A stretch of DNA of 64,000 nucleotides, taken from NCBI GenBank assembly GCA_016185305.1, contig JACPNV010000007.1, positions 55,931 to 119,930 on the forward strand, in the 5' to 3' direction. How positions within the stretch are numbered: the first letter of the stretch is position 1; each line of letters begins with the position of its first letter. The DNA is from Actinomycetota bacterium. GTDB lineage: Bacteria; Actinomycetota; Acidimicrobiia; Acidimicrobiales; Acidimicrobilacustridaceae. A program made the position numbers and the translations under genes. This document shows positions 33,392-42,176 of this stretch, in pieces. Below the pieces are notes generated by a model, which was not told the origin of the DNA, ran no database searches, and saw only the letters and a list, made by a program, of their open reading frames with translations.

Positions 33392-34675
33392 ATGGCCGCC
33401 TCGGGGAAGAAGAAGGGAACGAGCTCGGGTCGCACCTCAGCGGTAGGGAAGGGCGCGAACTCCCGCACCGGAGGCCGTGCCACCCCCCGAGCCCCGAAGC
33501 CTCGAGATGACCGGGTCGAGGGGGCATCCGCGCCACCCGCGAAGCGCAACTCGCCGTCCGCCAAGAACAAGAAGAAGAAGGCGACGGCGCAGCCGCAGCC
33601 GCGCGCCGGCCGAGCCAAGGGCTCGTCGAACGGGAAGCGGGCCGCGGTCGTCGCGGACGACGAGATCCTCGACCGCGAGCACGACGATGCCAACGAGTCC
33701 GGTGGCGGCGACGGCGGCCAAGCCCCGTTGAGCCTGGCCGATCGGGGCCGGCTGTTGTTCGCCAACCTGATCAACCCGCCGGATGTCGACGGGCAGGGTG
33801 GCGAACGCTCGCGCCCCGAGCGAGCACCCGCGCGGACACGGGAAGCACCCGTCGACGCGCACCTGCCTGACGGCACCCGCGTGCCGCGGTGGGGCATGGG
33901 CGACGTGGCGCTGGGCTGGTTCGCCGGGCTGTTCGTGCCGCAGATCGTCATGCCGTTCGTGCTGGTCGGGCTGGGCTACGTGTTCGTGAGCCACGACGGA
34001 ACTCTCGGAGGAGACGGTGCCGCCATCGGCGAGGCGGTCGGGAGGATGGCGAACGGGCAGGCATCGGCTGTCGTGAAGTCGCCCGAGTACGCGCCGATCA
34101 TGCTCGGGTACCTGCTGCCGCAGGTGCTCATGTGGGCCTCCCTGATGGGCGTGACCGCGTGGGCCGTCATCACCAAGGGCAACGGCTTCGTCAAAGACCT
34201 CAAGCTCCGGGCCAAGTGGATCGACGTCCCGGTCGGCCTGGCGATCGGGGTCGCGGTGCAGTTGCTCGTGATCCCTGCCCTCTACTGGGTGGTGAGCCGC
34301 TTCACGGACCAGAACGCGAGCGGCGTGGCGCGGCGCATCACCGACCAGGCGGTCGACCCTCTCAGCACCGTCCTCATCTTCTTAGGTGTTGGCGTGGCCG
34401 CTCCCCTCGTCGAGGAGATCTTCTACCGTGGCTTGATGCTGCGCTCGGTGGAGAAGCGCTTCGGGGCGGTGTGGGCGCTCGTCGGCACCTCGGCGTTCTT
34501 CGCCCTGACGCACGGCTATCTCATCGTGCTGCCCGGCATCTTCGTGCTCGCCGTGATCCTGGGCCTGCTCACCCAGCGCACCGACCGGCTCGGGCCGGCC
34601 ATCTTTGCGCACATGGGGTTCAACCTGGTCACCACGACCGTGCTCGTCTTCAACCTCAAGCTCCCCGTGGGCTGA
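33392..34675 (+). CDS. CPBP family intramembrane protease
   Basis: A 427-residue protein. The first 165 residues are a disordered Lys/Pro/Ala/Gly-rich tail. About seven membrane helices follow, with the CPBP/Abi motifs EEIFYRG (Glu-Glu-x3-Arg), FFALTHGY and HMGFN providing the glutamate and histidine catalytic residues of this glutamic/metallo-type protease family (type II CAAX prenyl protease relatives). Bacterial members process or protect peptides, but the substrate here is unknown. The ATG at 33392 is in frame with a long upstream open stretch that overlaps DUF3499 on the other strand and is not coding. Confidence 0.85.
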   Translation: MAASGKKKGTSSGRTSAVGKGANSRTGGRATPRAPKPRDDRVEGASAPPAKRNSPSAKNKKKKATAQPQPRAGRAKGSSNGKRAAVVADDEILDREHDDANESGGGDGGQAPLSLADRGRLLFANLINPPDVDGQGGERSRPERAPARTREAPVDAHLPDGTRVPRWGMGDVALGWFAGLFVPQIVMPFVLVGLGYVFVSHDGTLGGDGAAIGEAVGRMANGQASAVVKSPEYAPIMLGYLLPQVLMWASLMGVTAWAVITKGNGFVKDLKLRAKWIDVPVGLAIGVAVQLLVIPALYWVVSRFTDQNASGVARRITDQAVDPLSTVLIFLGVGVAAPLVEEIFYRGLMLRSVEKRFGAVWALVGTSAFFALTHGYLIVLPGIFVLAVILGLLTQRTDRLGPAIFAHMGFNLVTTTVLVFNLKLPVG

Positions 34676-34761
34676 AGCGTCGCGCGCGCGTAGAGTGTCG
34701 AGCCGCCGCGAGATGCCGTGCCTGTGAACGACACCGCGGGCGTGGAACCATAGACCCTCAC

Positions 34762-37700
34762 ATGACCGACGCACTGACCGACAGCTCCGCCGACGGCGCC
34801 AACCCGGGCGCAACGATCGCGCCGCCGGCCGGGCCGGACGTCGACGAGAACGGAGCCCAGATCCTCGAACCGGCGGGCGCGCCAGCACCGAGCGGTGCTG
34901 CCGCCGCCGGCATCGGGATCGAACCAGAGCCGCCGTCGTTCGGCGCGCGCGTCGGTCGATGGTTCCGCGCCACAGGCGATCGTCTCCTCGCCGCCCAACC
35001 CGAGTCCTACGTCAGCCTGCTCGTGGTCGGGTTCTGCGTCGTGTTCGTGTTCATGCAGCTCGGCCCCAGCCTGATCCTCGCCAACAACACACCGGCCGGG
35101 GGCGACATGGGCGCCCATGTGTGGGGCCCAGCCTTCATGCGCGACAACCTGCTCCCGAAGGGCCGGCTCACGGGCTGGACGCCAGACTGGTACGCCGGCT
35201 TCCCCGCGTACGAGTTCTACATGGTGCTGCCGTCGCTGGTGATCGCGCTGTTGAGCTACCTCATCCCTTACGGCGTCGCGTTCAAGCTCGTCGCCGTCAG
35301 CGGCGTGGTGAGCATGCCGATCGCCGCGTGGGCGTGCGCCAAGCTCTCCGATCTCCCCTTCCCGGCGCCGCCGCTGTTCGCGGTGGCGGGCACGGTGTTC
35401 CTCTTCGATCGCTCCTTTTCGATCTATGGCGGGAACATCCCGTCCACCCTCGCGGGTGAGTTCGCGTTCTCGATCTCGCTGTCGTTCGCCCTGCTTTTCC
35501 TCGGCGTGTTCACCCGCGCGCTCCGCAGCGGCTCGCGCAAGTACCGCGGCTGGGCCGCGATCCTGCTCGCGCTCAGCGCCCTGAGCCACCTGATCCCGTT
35601 CATCTTCGCCATGGTCGGCGCCGGTTTGATCATCGTGCTGATGCCAGGGCTCAACCGCCGGGCCTTCGGGCGCATCGCGGGCCTGCTCGGTTTGGGCGTC
35701 GCCGGCGGGCTCTACTACCTCGCCAACCCCAACAAGGGCATCACCGCGCCCTTCGGCTTCCTCGACTTCGTCGTTTCGCCCGGCGAAGGCATGCGAGCAG
35801 TCCTCACGGTGCTTGCGATCGTCGTGGTGCTGGCGTCGATCGCCGTGCTCACCTACACGATGGTGAGCGCCGCCCGACACGTGCTCTTCATCGCCGCCCC
35901 GGTGATCGCGGTGGGCGGGTTGCTCAGCGCGTGGTGGACCGTGCCCTTCTATCTCAACAGCAAGTACATGAACGACATGGGGTGGGAGAGGAAGGACGAC
36001 GTCCAGAACATGTTGTTCCAGCGGGCCAAGCTCGACCCGCAACTGGTCGACTCCCCGCCGATCAAGTGGCTGCTCATCATGGGCGCCGCCGGAGCCCTCT
36101 TGAGCCTCATCTGGTGGCGGCGAGGCGGCATCTTCTGGTTGCTCACCGCCGTGACCTTCGGCCTGTTGTTCGTCTACATGCCGGAAGGCAGGCTCTGGAA
36201 CGCGCGCCTTCTGCCCTTCTACTACCTCGCGCTCTACTTCCTCGCGGCCGTCGGCATCGCCGAGGTCTCGCGTCTGATCGCCACGTTGTTCGCCCGCGAC
36301 GTGAACCGCCCCATACGGACGATCATGAACGTCACCGCGGTGGCGGGATTGAGCGCGCTCATCGTCGTCGCGTTCCCGCTGCGCACCATGCCGTTCGGGA
36401 GCGTGAACCCTGACGGTACCTACCAGTGGCTCTGGTGGAAGACCACCGACTCGAGCTTCATCAACTCGTGGGCCGCGTGGAACTTCACCGGCTACGAGGG
36501 CAAGCCTGCCTACCCCGAGTACCGCGGCATCGTGTCGACGATGAACGACCTCGGGCAGAGCAATGGCTGTGGTCGGGCCATGTGGGAGCACGAGGAGCAG
36601 CACGACCGCTACGGCACACCGATGGCGCTCATGTTGCTGCCGTTCTGGACCAACGGCTGCATCGGTTCGATGGAAGGCCTGTACTTCGAAGCGTCGTCGA
36701 CGACGCCGTACCACTTCATCAACCAGGACGAGCTCTCGCGCAACCCGTCCAACGCCCAGCGCGACCTGCCCTACGGGCCGGGCGCGCCGACCAAGGCCGA
36801 CTTCGATCTGGGCATCGAGCACCTGAAGATGCTGGGTGTCCGCTACTACATGGCGATCTCCGAAGGTCCAGGCGGGATGATCGACCTGGGCCGCCAGAAC
36901 AAGAACCTGAGAGAAGTCGCGACATCGGGGCCTTGGGTCGTGTTCGAGATCACCAACGGCAACGCGCTGGTCGAGCCGTTGAAGTACGAGCCCGCGGTGG
37001 TCAAGCTGAACGATCCCAAGCAGCCCCTCCCACAGGACCTCCAGGGCGTCAAGAACCCCGACGGTTCGGACAAGGTCAAGACCGGCTCGCCGTGGCAGTT
37101 CACGGCCATGGACTGGTATCAAGACCCGAAGGCGTGGGACACGTACTTGACCGAGAAGGGCCCCGATTCCTGGCAGCGTGTCGATCGCGGTCAGCAACCG
37201 AAGCTCCAGGCCGAGAAACCCATCACGGTGTCGAACATCTCGACGACCGATGACACGATCAGCTTCGACGTGTCCGAGCCGGGTGTTCCGGTGCTCGTGA
37301 AGACGTCGTACTTCCCCAACTGGAAGGCATCCGGCGCGGAGGGCCCGTGGCGAGCGACGCCCAACCTGATGATCGTGGTGCCGACCAGCAATCGTGTCGA
37401 GCTGCGCTACGGCTACACCGGTGTCGATTACCTGTCGTGGTTGCTCACCCTGCTCGGTGTGGCCGGCCTGTTCTGGCTGTTCCGCGGCCGAGCGATCACG
37501 GCACCCGACCCGGGCGATCCCAACGAGCTGGTCTACGAGCCCGGCGCTCCCGGGCCGCTTTCGGAGTCGGGGCCGCACTATGTGTTCGATCCCCACCGCG
37601 GCACCTTCGTGCCCGTGCCACGGCCGCCGCCCGGCACTGCGCCGCCGGAGCGGGTGGGTTGGGGCGTCACCGTCCCGTTGGCGGGTTCTTCTGTCCCAGC

Positions 37701-37947
37701 AGCCCCCGAAGCCGCCGCCGATGACGCGGGGCTCACCGCCGGCGCTGGGGTCGAGGCGGCCCTTCGCGACGATTCCGTCGAACCCGACGCCTCCACCTGG
37801 GCGCCGCCCGGCGATGCTGTGCGCCCCGATGAGGTTGGCGCCTCGGCCGGCGAGCGACCCGAGCAGGCGACTCGCCGGGCGACCCAGCAGGGGAGCGACC
37901 CCGCAACAGACCGACCGACCGACCGGGCGACCGACCGGGACGGCTGA
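34762..37947 (+). CDS. Large GT-C-like multi-pass membrane protein
   Basis: A 1061-residue protein. A Pro/Ala-rich cytoplasmic N-terminus of about 60 residues is followed by roughly twelve membrane helices with a first external loop containing AGGDMGAHVWGP (an acidic GT-C-type motif), then a large external C-terminal domain (residues about 560-890), a last helix (WLLTLLGVAGLFWLF) and a disordered tail. Relatives are annotated as 6-pyruvoyl-tetrahydropterin-synthase-related or YfhO-like membrane proteins; the pterin label has no mechanistic support. It sits in a stop/start overlap (TGATG) with a GT2 gene, which suggests a joint role in envelope glycan assembly. TAGAGT at 34691 or TAGACC just before the ATG could be its -10 box. 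Confidence 0.72.
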   Translation: MTDALTDSSADGANPGATIAPPAGPDVDENGAQILEPAGAPAPSGAAAAGIGIEPEPPSFGARVGRWFRATGDRLLAAQPESYVSLLVVGFCVVFVFMQLGPSLILANNTPAGGDMGAHVWGPAFMRDNLLPKGRLTGWTPDWYAGFPAYEFYMVLPSLVIALLSYLIPYGVAFKLVAVSGVVSMPIAAWACAKLSDLPFPAPPLFAVAGTVFLFDRSFSIYGGNIPSTLAGEFAFSISLSFALLFLGVFTRALRSGSRKYRGWAAILLALSALSHLIPFIFAMVGAGLIIVLMPGLNRRAFGRIAGLLGLGVAGGLYYLANPNKGITAPFGFLDFVVSPGEGMRAVLTVLAIVVVLASIAVLTYTMVSAARHVLFIAAPVIAVGGLLSAWWTVPFYLNSKYMNDMGWERKDDVQNMLFQRAKLDPQLVDSPPIKWLLIMGAAGALLSLIWWRRGGIFWLLTAVTFGLLFVYMPEGRLWNARLLPFYYLALYFLAAVGIAEVSRLIATLFARDVNRPIRTIMNVTAVAGLSALIVVAFPLRTMPFGSVNPDGTYQWLWWKTTDSSFINSWAAWNFTGYEGKPAYPEYRGIVSTMNDLGQSNGCGRAMWEHEEQHDRYGTPMALMLLPFWTNGCIGSMEGLYFEASSTTPYHFINQDELSRNPSNAQRDLPYGPGAPTKADFDLGIEHLKMLGVRYYMAISEGPGGMIDLGRQNKNLREVATSGPWVVFEITNGNALVEPLKYEPAVVKLNDPKQPLPQDLQGVKNPDGSDKVKTGSPWQFTAMDWYQDPKAWDTYLTEKGPDSWQRVDRGQQPKLQAEKPITVSNISTTDDTISFDVSEPGVPVLVKTSYFPNWKASGAEGPWRATPNLMIVVPTSNRVELRYGYTGVDYLSWLLTLLGVAGLFWLFRGRAITAPDPGDPNELVYEPGAPGPLSESGPHYVFDPHRGTFVPVPRPPPGTAPPERVGWGVTVPLAGSSVPAAPEAAADDAGLTAGAGVEAALRDDSVEPDASTWAPPGDAVRPDEVGASAGERPEQATRRATQQGSDPATDRPTDRATDRDG

Positions 37948-38888
37948 TGCGCGGCCGGCGCATGCTCGTGGTCTGTTTCGCGTTCGCGGCCGGAGCCATC
38001 ACCGGCGTGCTGGCGGCCCGCGAGCGGCGCGCACGCAAGCACGACGAGTTGCGCACCGATCTCGACCGGCGCCGCGAGCGGGGTGAGGCGCCCGGCGCCG
38101 TGCGCCTGAGCGTCGTCGTTCCCGCCTACAACGAAGAGCGCATCGGTCATGCCGTCCACCGCCTTCGGGAAGGCCTTCTGAAGTTCAGCGAGGAAGGCGG
38201 GCTCGAGATCGTGGTGGTCGACGACGGCTCGCACGATGGCACCGCGGACCTCGCGGAGGCCGCGGGCGCGGATGTCGTCATCCGGCAGCCCGTCAACCGG
38301 GGCAAGGGCTCCGCGGTGCGGGCCGGCATGCTGGCCGCCCGCGGCCGAACGATCGCGTTCACCGACGCCGATCTCTCCTACTCGCCCGACCAGATCGGCA
38401 ACCTGCTGCAGGAGGTCGAGGACGGGTGGGACGTCGTCGTCGGCAGTCGGCGCCACACCGATGCGGTCGAGCTCGTGCGCGAAGGGCGACTGCGCGAGAT
38501 CGGCAGTCGGGGCATCAACATCCTCACCAAGTTCGTGCTGCTCGGCGAGCACCACGACACGCAGTGCGGGCTGAAGGCCTTCCGGTCCGACGTGGCCCGG
38601 TTGATCTTCCGGCACTCGCATGTCGACGGCTTCGCGTTCGACGTGGAGGTCTTCCACCTCGTCGAGCGGTACAAGCTCTCGTTGCGCGAGGTGCCCGTGC
38701 GGGTTGAGAACCAGTCGCGCTCGACCGTGCATGTCGCGCGCGATGCGGCGCGGCTCGTGCGCGACCTCTTCCGCATCCGCTCGTGGGACCTTCAGGGGGT
38801 GTACGAGCTGGACCCGAGCGAGCAGCGCTTGCCCGAGGCCTCTCGGTCTGACCCAGCGGGTGAGAGTCGCCGCGGCGCGGCGCAGTAG
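37947..38888 (+). CDS. GT2 family glycosyltransferase (polyprenyl-phosphate sugar synthase-like)
   Basis: A 313-residue protein with one N-terminal membrane helix (residues 6-22) and a GT2 domain. LSVVVPAYNEE opens the nucleotide-sugar site, VVDDGSHDGT and FTDADLSYS carry the DXD-type metal site, and QCGLKAFR and DVEVFHL are typical of dolichyl-phosphate glucose or mannose synthases. It would move a sugar from a nucleotide donor to polyprenyl phosphate on the inner membrane face, giving donors for GT-C enzymes such as the gene it overlaps. The donor sugar is unknown; a phosphomannomutase follows 9 nt downstream. Confidence 0.82.
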   Translation: MRGRRMLVVCFAFAAGAITGVLAARERRARKHDELRTDLDRRRERGEAPGAVRLSVVVPAYNEERIGHAVHRLREGLLKFSEEGGLEIVVVDDGSHDGTADLAEAAGADVVIRQPVNRGKGSAVRAGMLAARGRTIAFTDADLSYSPDQIGNLLQEVEDGWDVVVGSRRHTDAVELVREGRLREIGSRGINILTKFVLLGEHHDTQCGLKAFRSDVARLIFRHSHVDGFAFDVEVFHLVERYKLSLREVPVRVENQSRSTVHVARDAARLVRDLFRIRSWDLQGVYELDPSEQRLPEASRSDPAGESRRGAAQ

Positions 38889-38891
38889 ATT
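38886..38891 (+). promoter_or_regulatory. -10-like TAGATT, 6 nt before phosphomannomutase
   Basis: TAGATT-N6-ATG, overlapping the stop of the GT2 gene; suggests an internal leaderless promoter for the mutase. Confidence 0.5.
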
Positions 38892-38897
38892 CGTCCG

Positions 38898-40268
38898 ATG
38901 CCGATCGACCCCGACCGACTCGAGCCCATCTTCAAGGCCTACGACATCCGCGGTGTGGTGCCAGATCAGCTCGATGCGGTGATCGTCGAGGCCGTCGGAG
39001 CTGCCTTCGCCCGCTTCGCCCTCGACGAGCAGGGGTCGTGCGACCGCGTTCTCGTCGGGCGCGACATGCGACCGACGGGCGTCGGGCTGTCACAGGCGTT
39101 CGCCCGCGGGGTGATGGCGCAGGGGATCGACGTGGTCGACCTCGGGTTGTGCTCGACCGACGAGGTCTTCTTCGCGGCCGGCCACTACGACGCGCCCGCG
39201 GCGCAGCTCACCGCGTCGCACAACCCGGCGGAGTACAACGGGATGAAGCTGGCGCTGGCGGGAGCCAAGCCGGTCGGCGAGGACAGCGGCCTCGAGAACA
39301 TCAAGGCCATGGCCGCCATGGGCGTTCCGGCAACGGCCGAGACCGGCACGAGCTCTGAGCTCGATGCCCTTCCGGCGTTTGCCGAGCACGTCCGGTCCTT
39401 CGTCGATGCCGGCGCGCTGAAGCCGCTCTCGATCGTCGCCGACACGGCCAACGGCATGGGCGGCCTCATCGTGCCGGCGGTGTTCGACGGCCTGCCGTTC
39501 GACATCGAGATCCTCTACGGCGAGCTCGACGGCACGTTCCCGAACCACCCGGCCGATCCGATCCAGCCCGAGAACCTGCGCGATCTGCAGGCTCGCGTGC
39601 TCGAGGTCGGCGCCGATGTCGGCCTCGCGTTCGACGGCGACGCCGACCGTGTCTTCCTCGTCGATGACCAGGGTGGGCTGGTCTCCGGCTCGCTCACGAC
39701 AGCGATCGTCGCCGACGTCATGCTCGACAAGTACCCGGGCGCCACGATCCTGCACAACCTCATCTGCTCGAGGGCGGTGCGCGAGGTCATCATCGAGAAC
39801 GGTGGCGAGCCGGTGCGCACGCGCGTCGGACACAGCCTGATCAAGAAGGTGATGGCCGAGACCGGCGCGGCGTTCGGTGGCGAGCACTCCGGGCACTACT
39901 ACTTCCGAGACAACTACCGCGCCGACTCGGGCATCATCGCCGCGCTCGTCGTGCTCGAAGCGCTGTCGAACGCGGGCGTGCCGCTGTCGAAGCTGAGGCT
40001 GCCTTACGAGCGCTACGCGGCGTCCGGTGAGATCAACTTCCGGGTCGGCGATCCGCTGGCCGTGATCGACGCCATCTCGACGAGCTATCCCGGCGCCGAG
40101 CAAGACCGCCTCGACGGGCTCACCGTGCAAGTCGACGACGGCTGGTGGTTCAACGTCCGCCCGTCGAACACCGAGCCGCTCCTGCGGCTCAACCTCGAAG
40201 CGCCGACGATCGAGGATGTCGACCGGCACGTCGCCGAGCTCACGAGCGTGATCACCGAACACGCTTGA
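38898..40268 (+). CDS. manB: Phosphomannomutase/phosphoglucomutase
   Basis: A 456-residue alpha-D-phosphohexomutase that interconverts sugar 6- and 1-phosphates, probably mannose. Domain 1 has the phosphoserine loop TASHNPAEYNG, domain 2 the Mg2+ loop DGDADR, domain 3 GGEHSGHYYF and domain 4 the phosphate-binding RPSNTEP. Full length for the family. Placement next to a SIS sugar-phosphate isomerase and upstream of ahcY resembles the mycobacterial manB/pmmA-manA-sahH region. Mannose-1-phosphate from this enzyme would feed GDP-mannose for the GT2 and MptB-like enzymes. Confidence 0.92.
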   Translation: MPIDPDRLEPIFKAYDIRGVVPDQLDAVIVEAVGAAFARFALDEQGSCDRVLVGRDMRPTGVGLSQAFARGVMAQGIDVVDLGLCSTDEVFFAAGHYDAPAAQLTASHNPAEYNGMKLALAGAKPVGEDSGLENIKAMAAMGVPATAETGTSSELDALPAFAEHVRSFVDAGALKPLSIVADTANGMGGLIVPAVFDGLPFDIEILYGELDGTFPNHPADPIQPENLRDLQARVLEVGADVGLAFDGDADRVFLVDDQGGLVSGSLTTAIVADVMLDKYPGATILHNLICSRAVREVIIENGGEPVRTRVGHSLIKKVMAETGAAFGGEHSGHYYFRDNYRADSGIIAALVVLEALSNAGVPLSKLRLPYERYAASGEINFRVGDPLAVIDAISTSYPGAEQDRLDGLTVQVDDGWWFNVRPSNTEPLLRLNLEAPTIEDVDRHVAELTSVITEHA

Positions 40269-40319
40269 CGATCGGCGCGCCCCGGGCGTGGCGCGGCCAA
40301 ACGCGAGATACTGCCTGCC

Positions 40320-40685
40320 ATGGCCGAGCTGCTACGGCTCTTCGAGCTGGCGGACGAGTTCGGCATCACGACGGGCCAGGCGATGGACCTGTGCGACGAG
40401 GCCGGGGTGTCGGCCGAGTCGGGGTCGACCCTGCTCACCGCGACGGATGCGGCGGCGCTCCGCGCCGCAGCCCACCAACTCGGTCTCGGCGATCGCGCCG
40501 TGGGCCGGGCCGCGGGGCGCCCGCCGGGCGGCGACGATCCTGCGATCGCTCCACCCCCGGGGTGGGTCCGAATGGCCGACGCTGGTCCAACCGAAGAACC
40601 GGCCCCGGCGCCGCCACTCGTGCCTGAGGCGCCTCGCAAGCGACGGGGCCGAAAGCGCTCGGGCCGCCCCGACCCGCCGAGCTGA
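40320..40685 (+). CDS. Small protein with IF2_N-like helical domain
   Basis: A 121-residue protein. Residues 2-60 (MAELLRLFELADEFGITTGQ and following) resemble the small helical domain at the N-terminus of initiation factor IF-2, which binds nucleic acid or ribosome surfaces. The C-terminal half is Pro/Ala-rich and ends in a basic KRRGRKRSGR stretch. I do not know its function; it could be an RNA-binding accessory protein. GATACT lies 7 nt before the ATG. It sits in the mannose gene block without obvious link. Confidence 0.65.
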   Translation: MAELLRLFELADEFGITTGQAMDLCDEAGVSAESGSTLLTATDAAALRAAAHQLGLGDRAVGRAAGRPPGGDDPAIAPPPGWVRMADAGPTEEPAPAPPLVPEAPRKRRGRKRSGRPDPPS

Positions 40686-40771
40686 GCGGTGCGTCTGGTC
40701 CGTCGGCGGAGTGGGTCGGCCGGAAGCGGAGGCGGCTACGCTGCGGCGGTCACTGCCGAAGAGGAGACGTC

Positions 40772-41017
40772 ATGGCACTCGACCCGCAACTGCTGGAGAT
40801 CCTGGCTTGCCCGGAAGACAAGGGTCCGCTGCTGTACTTCGAGGACGAAGACCTCCTGTACAACCCGCGGCTCAAGCGGAAGTACCTCATCAAAGACGAC
40901 ATCCCGGTGATGCTCATCGACGAGGCCGAGGACGCGTCCGACGACGAGGACGCGCGGCTGACCGCGAAAGCCGAAGCCGAAGGCATCGCGCCGACGTTCG
41001 AGGTCTCGACCTCGTGA
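40772..41017 (+). CDS. Trm112-like small protein
   Basis: An 81-residue protein of the Trm112/YcaR family. It starts with LDPQLLEILACPEDKGPL and continues with YNPRLKRKYLIKDDIPVML, the family's two conserved blocks. The second Cys of the usual CPxC pair is replaced by Asp (CPED), so it may not bind zinc. Eukaryotic and archaeal Trm112 activates methyltransferases; bacterial roles are unclear. The C-terminus is acidic. GAGGAGA before the ATG is a good ribosome binding site, and the stop overlaps the next GTG. Confidence 0.85.
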   Translation: MALDPQLLEILACPEDKGPLLYFEDEDLLYNPRLKRKYLIKDDIPVMLIDEAEDASDDEDARLTAKAEAEGIAPTFEVSTS

Positions 41018-42063
41018 GCGATCGTCTCGACACCGATCGTCTCGACACCGTCGGGATGTGGGACCTCACCGCCGGGCTGCCCGAGCAGGTCGAGGCCGCG
41101 CTCGACCTCGACATCGATCTCGATCGGTTGCCCGCGCACGACGGCATCGAGAACGTCGTGGTCCTCGGCATGGGTGGCAGCGGCATCGCCGGCGACGTCC
41201 TCCGCGAGGTCGCCGGGCCGTTCATGCCCGTGCCCGTGGTCGTGCACAAGGGCTACAGCATTCCCAACTTCATCGGCGAGAGCTCGCTGGTCTTCGCCGT
41301 CTCGTTCTCGGGCAACACCGAAGAGACGCTCGAGGCGGCGACGTCCGCGATGATGCAGGGCAGCAAGGTCATCGCCCTCAGCCATGGCGGCGAGCTGCGC
41401 GATCTCGCCGAGGGTTGGGAAGCGCTGCACATCCAGCTACCCGGAGGCATCCCGATGCCGCGGGCCGGCATCGGTGCAGCCAGCGTTCCCCCGCTCGTCG
41501 TGCTCGAGAGGGTCGGCCTGTTCCCGGGCGCGTCGTCGTGGGTCCACGCTGCGGTCGAGCAGTTGAAGAAGCGGCGCGATCAGCTCGTGGCCGGCAACTC
41601 GCCCGCAGAGCACCTGGCGCGAGAGGTCGGTCGGTCCATCCCGTTGATGTACAGCGGCGGTGGCATCGGCAGCACCGTCGCCATGCGCTGGAAGTGCCAG
41701 GTGAACGAGAACGCCAAGGCGCCCGCGTTCTTCAACACCTACCCCGAACTGTGCCACAACGAGATCTGCGGCTGGGGCCAGCATGGCGACGTCACTCGCC
41801 AGGTGCTGCAGGTGATCAACCTCCGGCACGAGTTCGAGCACCCGCAGGTCGGCCGGCGCGTGCAGTACGTCGACGAGATCTTGCACGAGGTCGTGGGCGG
41901 CGTGCACGAGGTCTTCGCCGGGGGCGAAGGCCCGATGGCCCAGCTCCTCGACCTCGTCCTGTTCGGCGACTTCTTCTCGCTCCACCTGGCATATGAGGCC
42001 GGCGTCGACCCCGGCCCCATCCCTGTTCTCGACGACCTGAAGCACCGCCTCGCCGACGCCTGA
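41014..42063 (+). CDS. SIS-domain phosphoglucose/phosphomannose isomerase-like protein
   Basis: A 349-residue protein with two SIS domains. VVLGMGGSGIAGDVL and VSFSGNTEET are the sugar-phosphate-binding Ser/Thr loops of the first domain; the C-terminal PGI/PMI region has NTYPELCHNEICGW. It probably interconverts fructose-6-phosphate with glucose- or mannose-6-phosphate, feeding the nearby mutase; relatives such as mycobacterial TobH have no proven activity. The GTG at 41014 overlaps the Trm112-like stop (GTGA). Codons 3-12 are a perfect 15-bp duplication (DRLDT twice, 41020-41049). Confidence 0.82.
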   Translation: MSDRLDTDRLDTVGMWDLTAGLPEQVEAALDLDIDLDRLPAHDGIENVVVLGMGGSGIAGDVLREVAGPFMPVPVVVHKGYSIPNFIGESSLVFAVSFSGNTEETLEAATSAMMQGSKVIALSHGGELRDLAEGWEALHIQLPGGIPMPRAGIGAASVPPLVVLERVGLFPGASSWVHAAVEQLKKRRDQLVAGNSPAEHLAREVGRSIPLMYSGGGIGSTVAMRWKCQVNENAKAPAFFNTYPELCHNEICGWGQHGDVTRQVLQVINLRHEFEHPQVGRRVQYVDEILHEVVGGVHEVFAGGEGPMAQLLDLVLFGDFFSLHLAYEAGVDPGPIPVLDDLKHRLADA

Positions 42064-42065
42064 CG

Positions 42066-42176
42066 CTAAGGTGACAACCTTCTCGGGCTGACATGAGAGG
42101 TGTCAGTAGACCCCAGCCCGGATCGTTGCTACCCCTTCGGGCTGCGTCCCGCGCGCCCGACGATCCGGAGGTTCCC
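42066..42176 (+). promoter_or_regulatory. ahcY promoter (-10) and structured leader, possible riboswitch
   Basis: TAAGGT (42066-42071) is a -10 candidate, giving a leader of about 99 nt from 42078. CGGGCT (42084-42089) can pair with AGCCCG (42115-42120), stacking on a perfect hairpin CTGACA (42088-42093)/TGTCAG (42101-42106). The same CAGCCCG (42114-42120) can instead pair with CGGGCTG (42138-42144). A third perfect stem, CCGGATCGT (42118-42126)/ACGATCCGG (42160-42168), overlaps the GGAGG ribosome binding site at 42167-42171. The stems exclude each other, as in riboswitches. It does not match the SAH or SAM riboswitch consensus I know. Confidence 0.55.

Noticed and set aside
42066..42176. Match to the known SAH or SAM-I riboswitch
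   Set aside because: The conserved GAGGAGCG-UGC core of SAH and the GGCAACC of SAM-I are not present; only the architecture is similar, so no known class is assigned.
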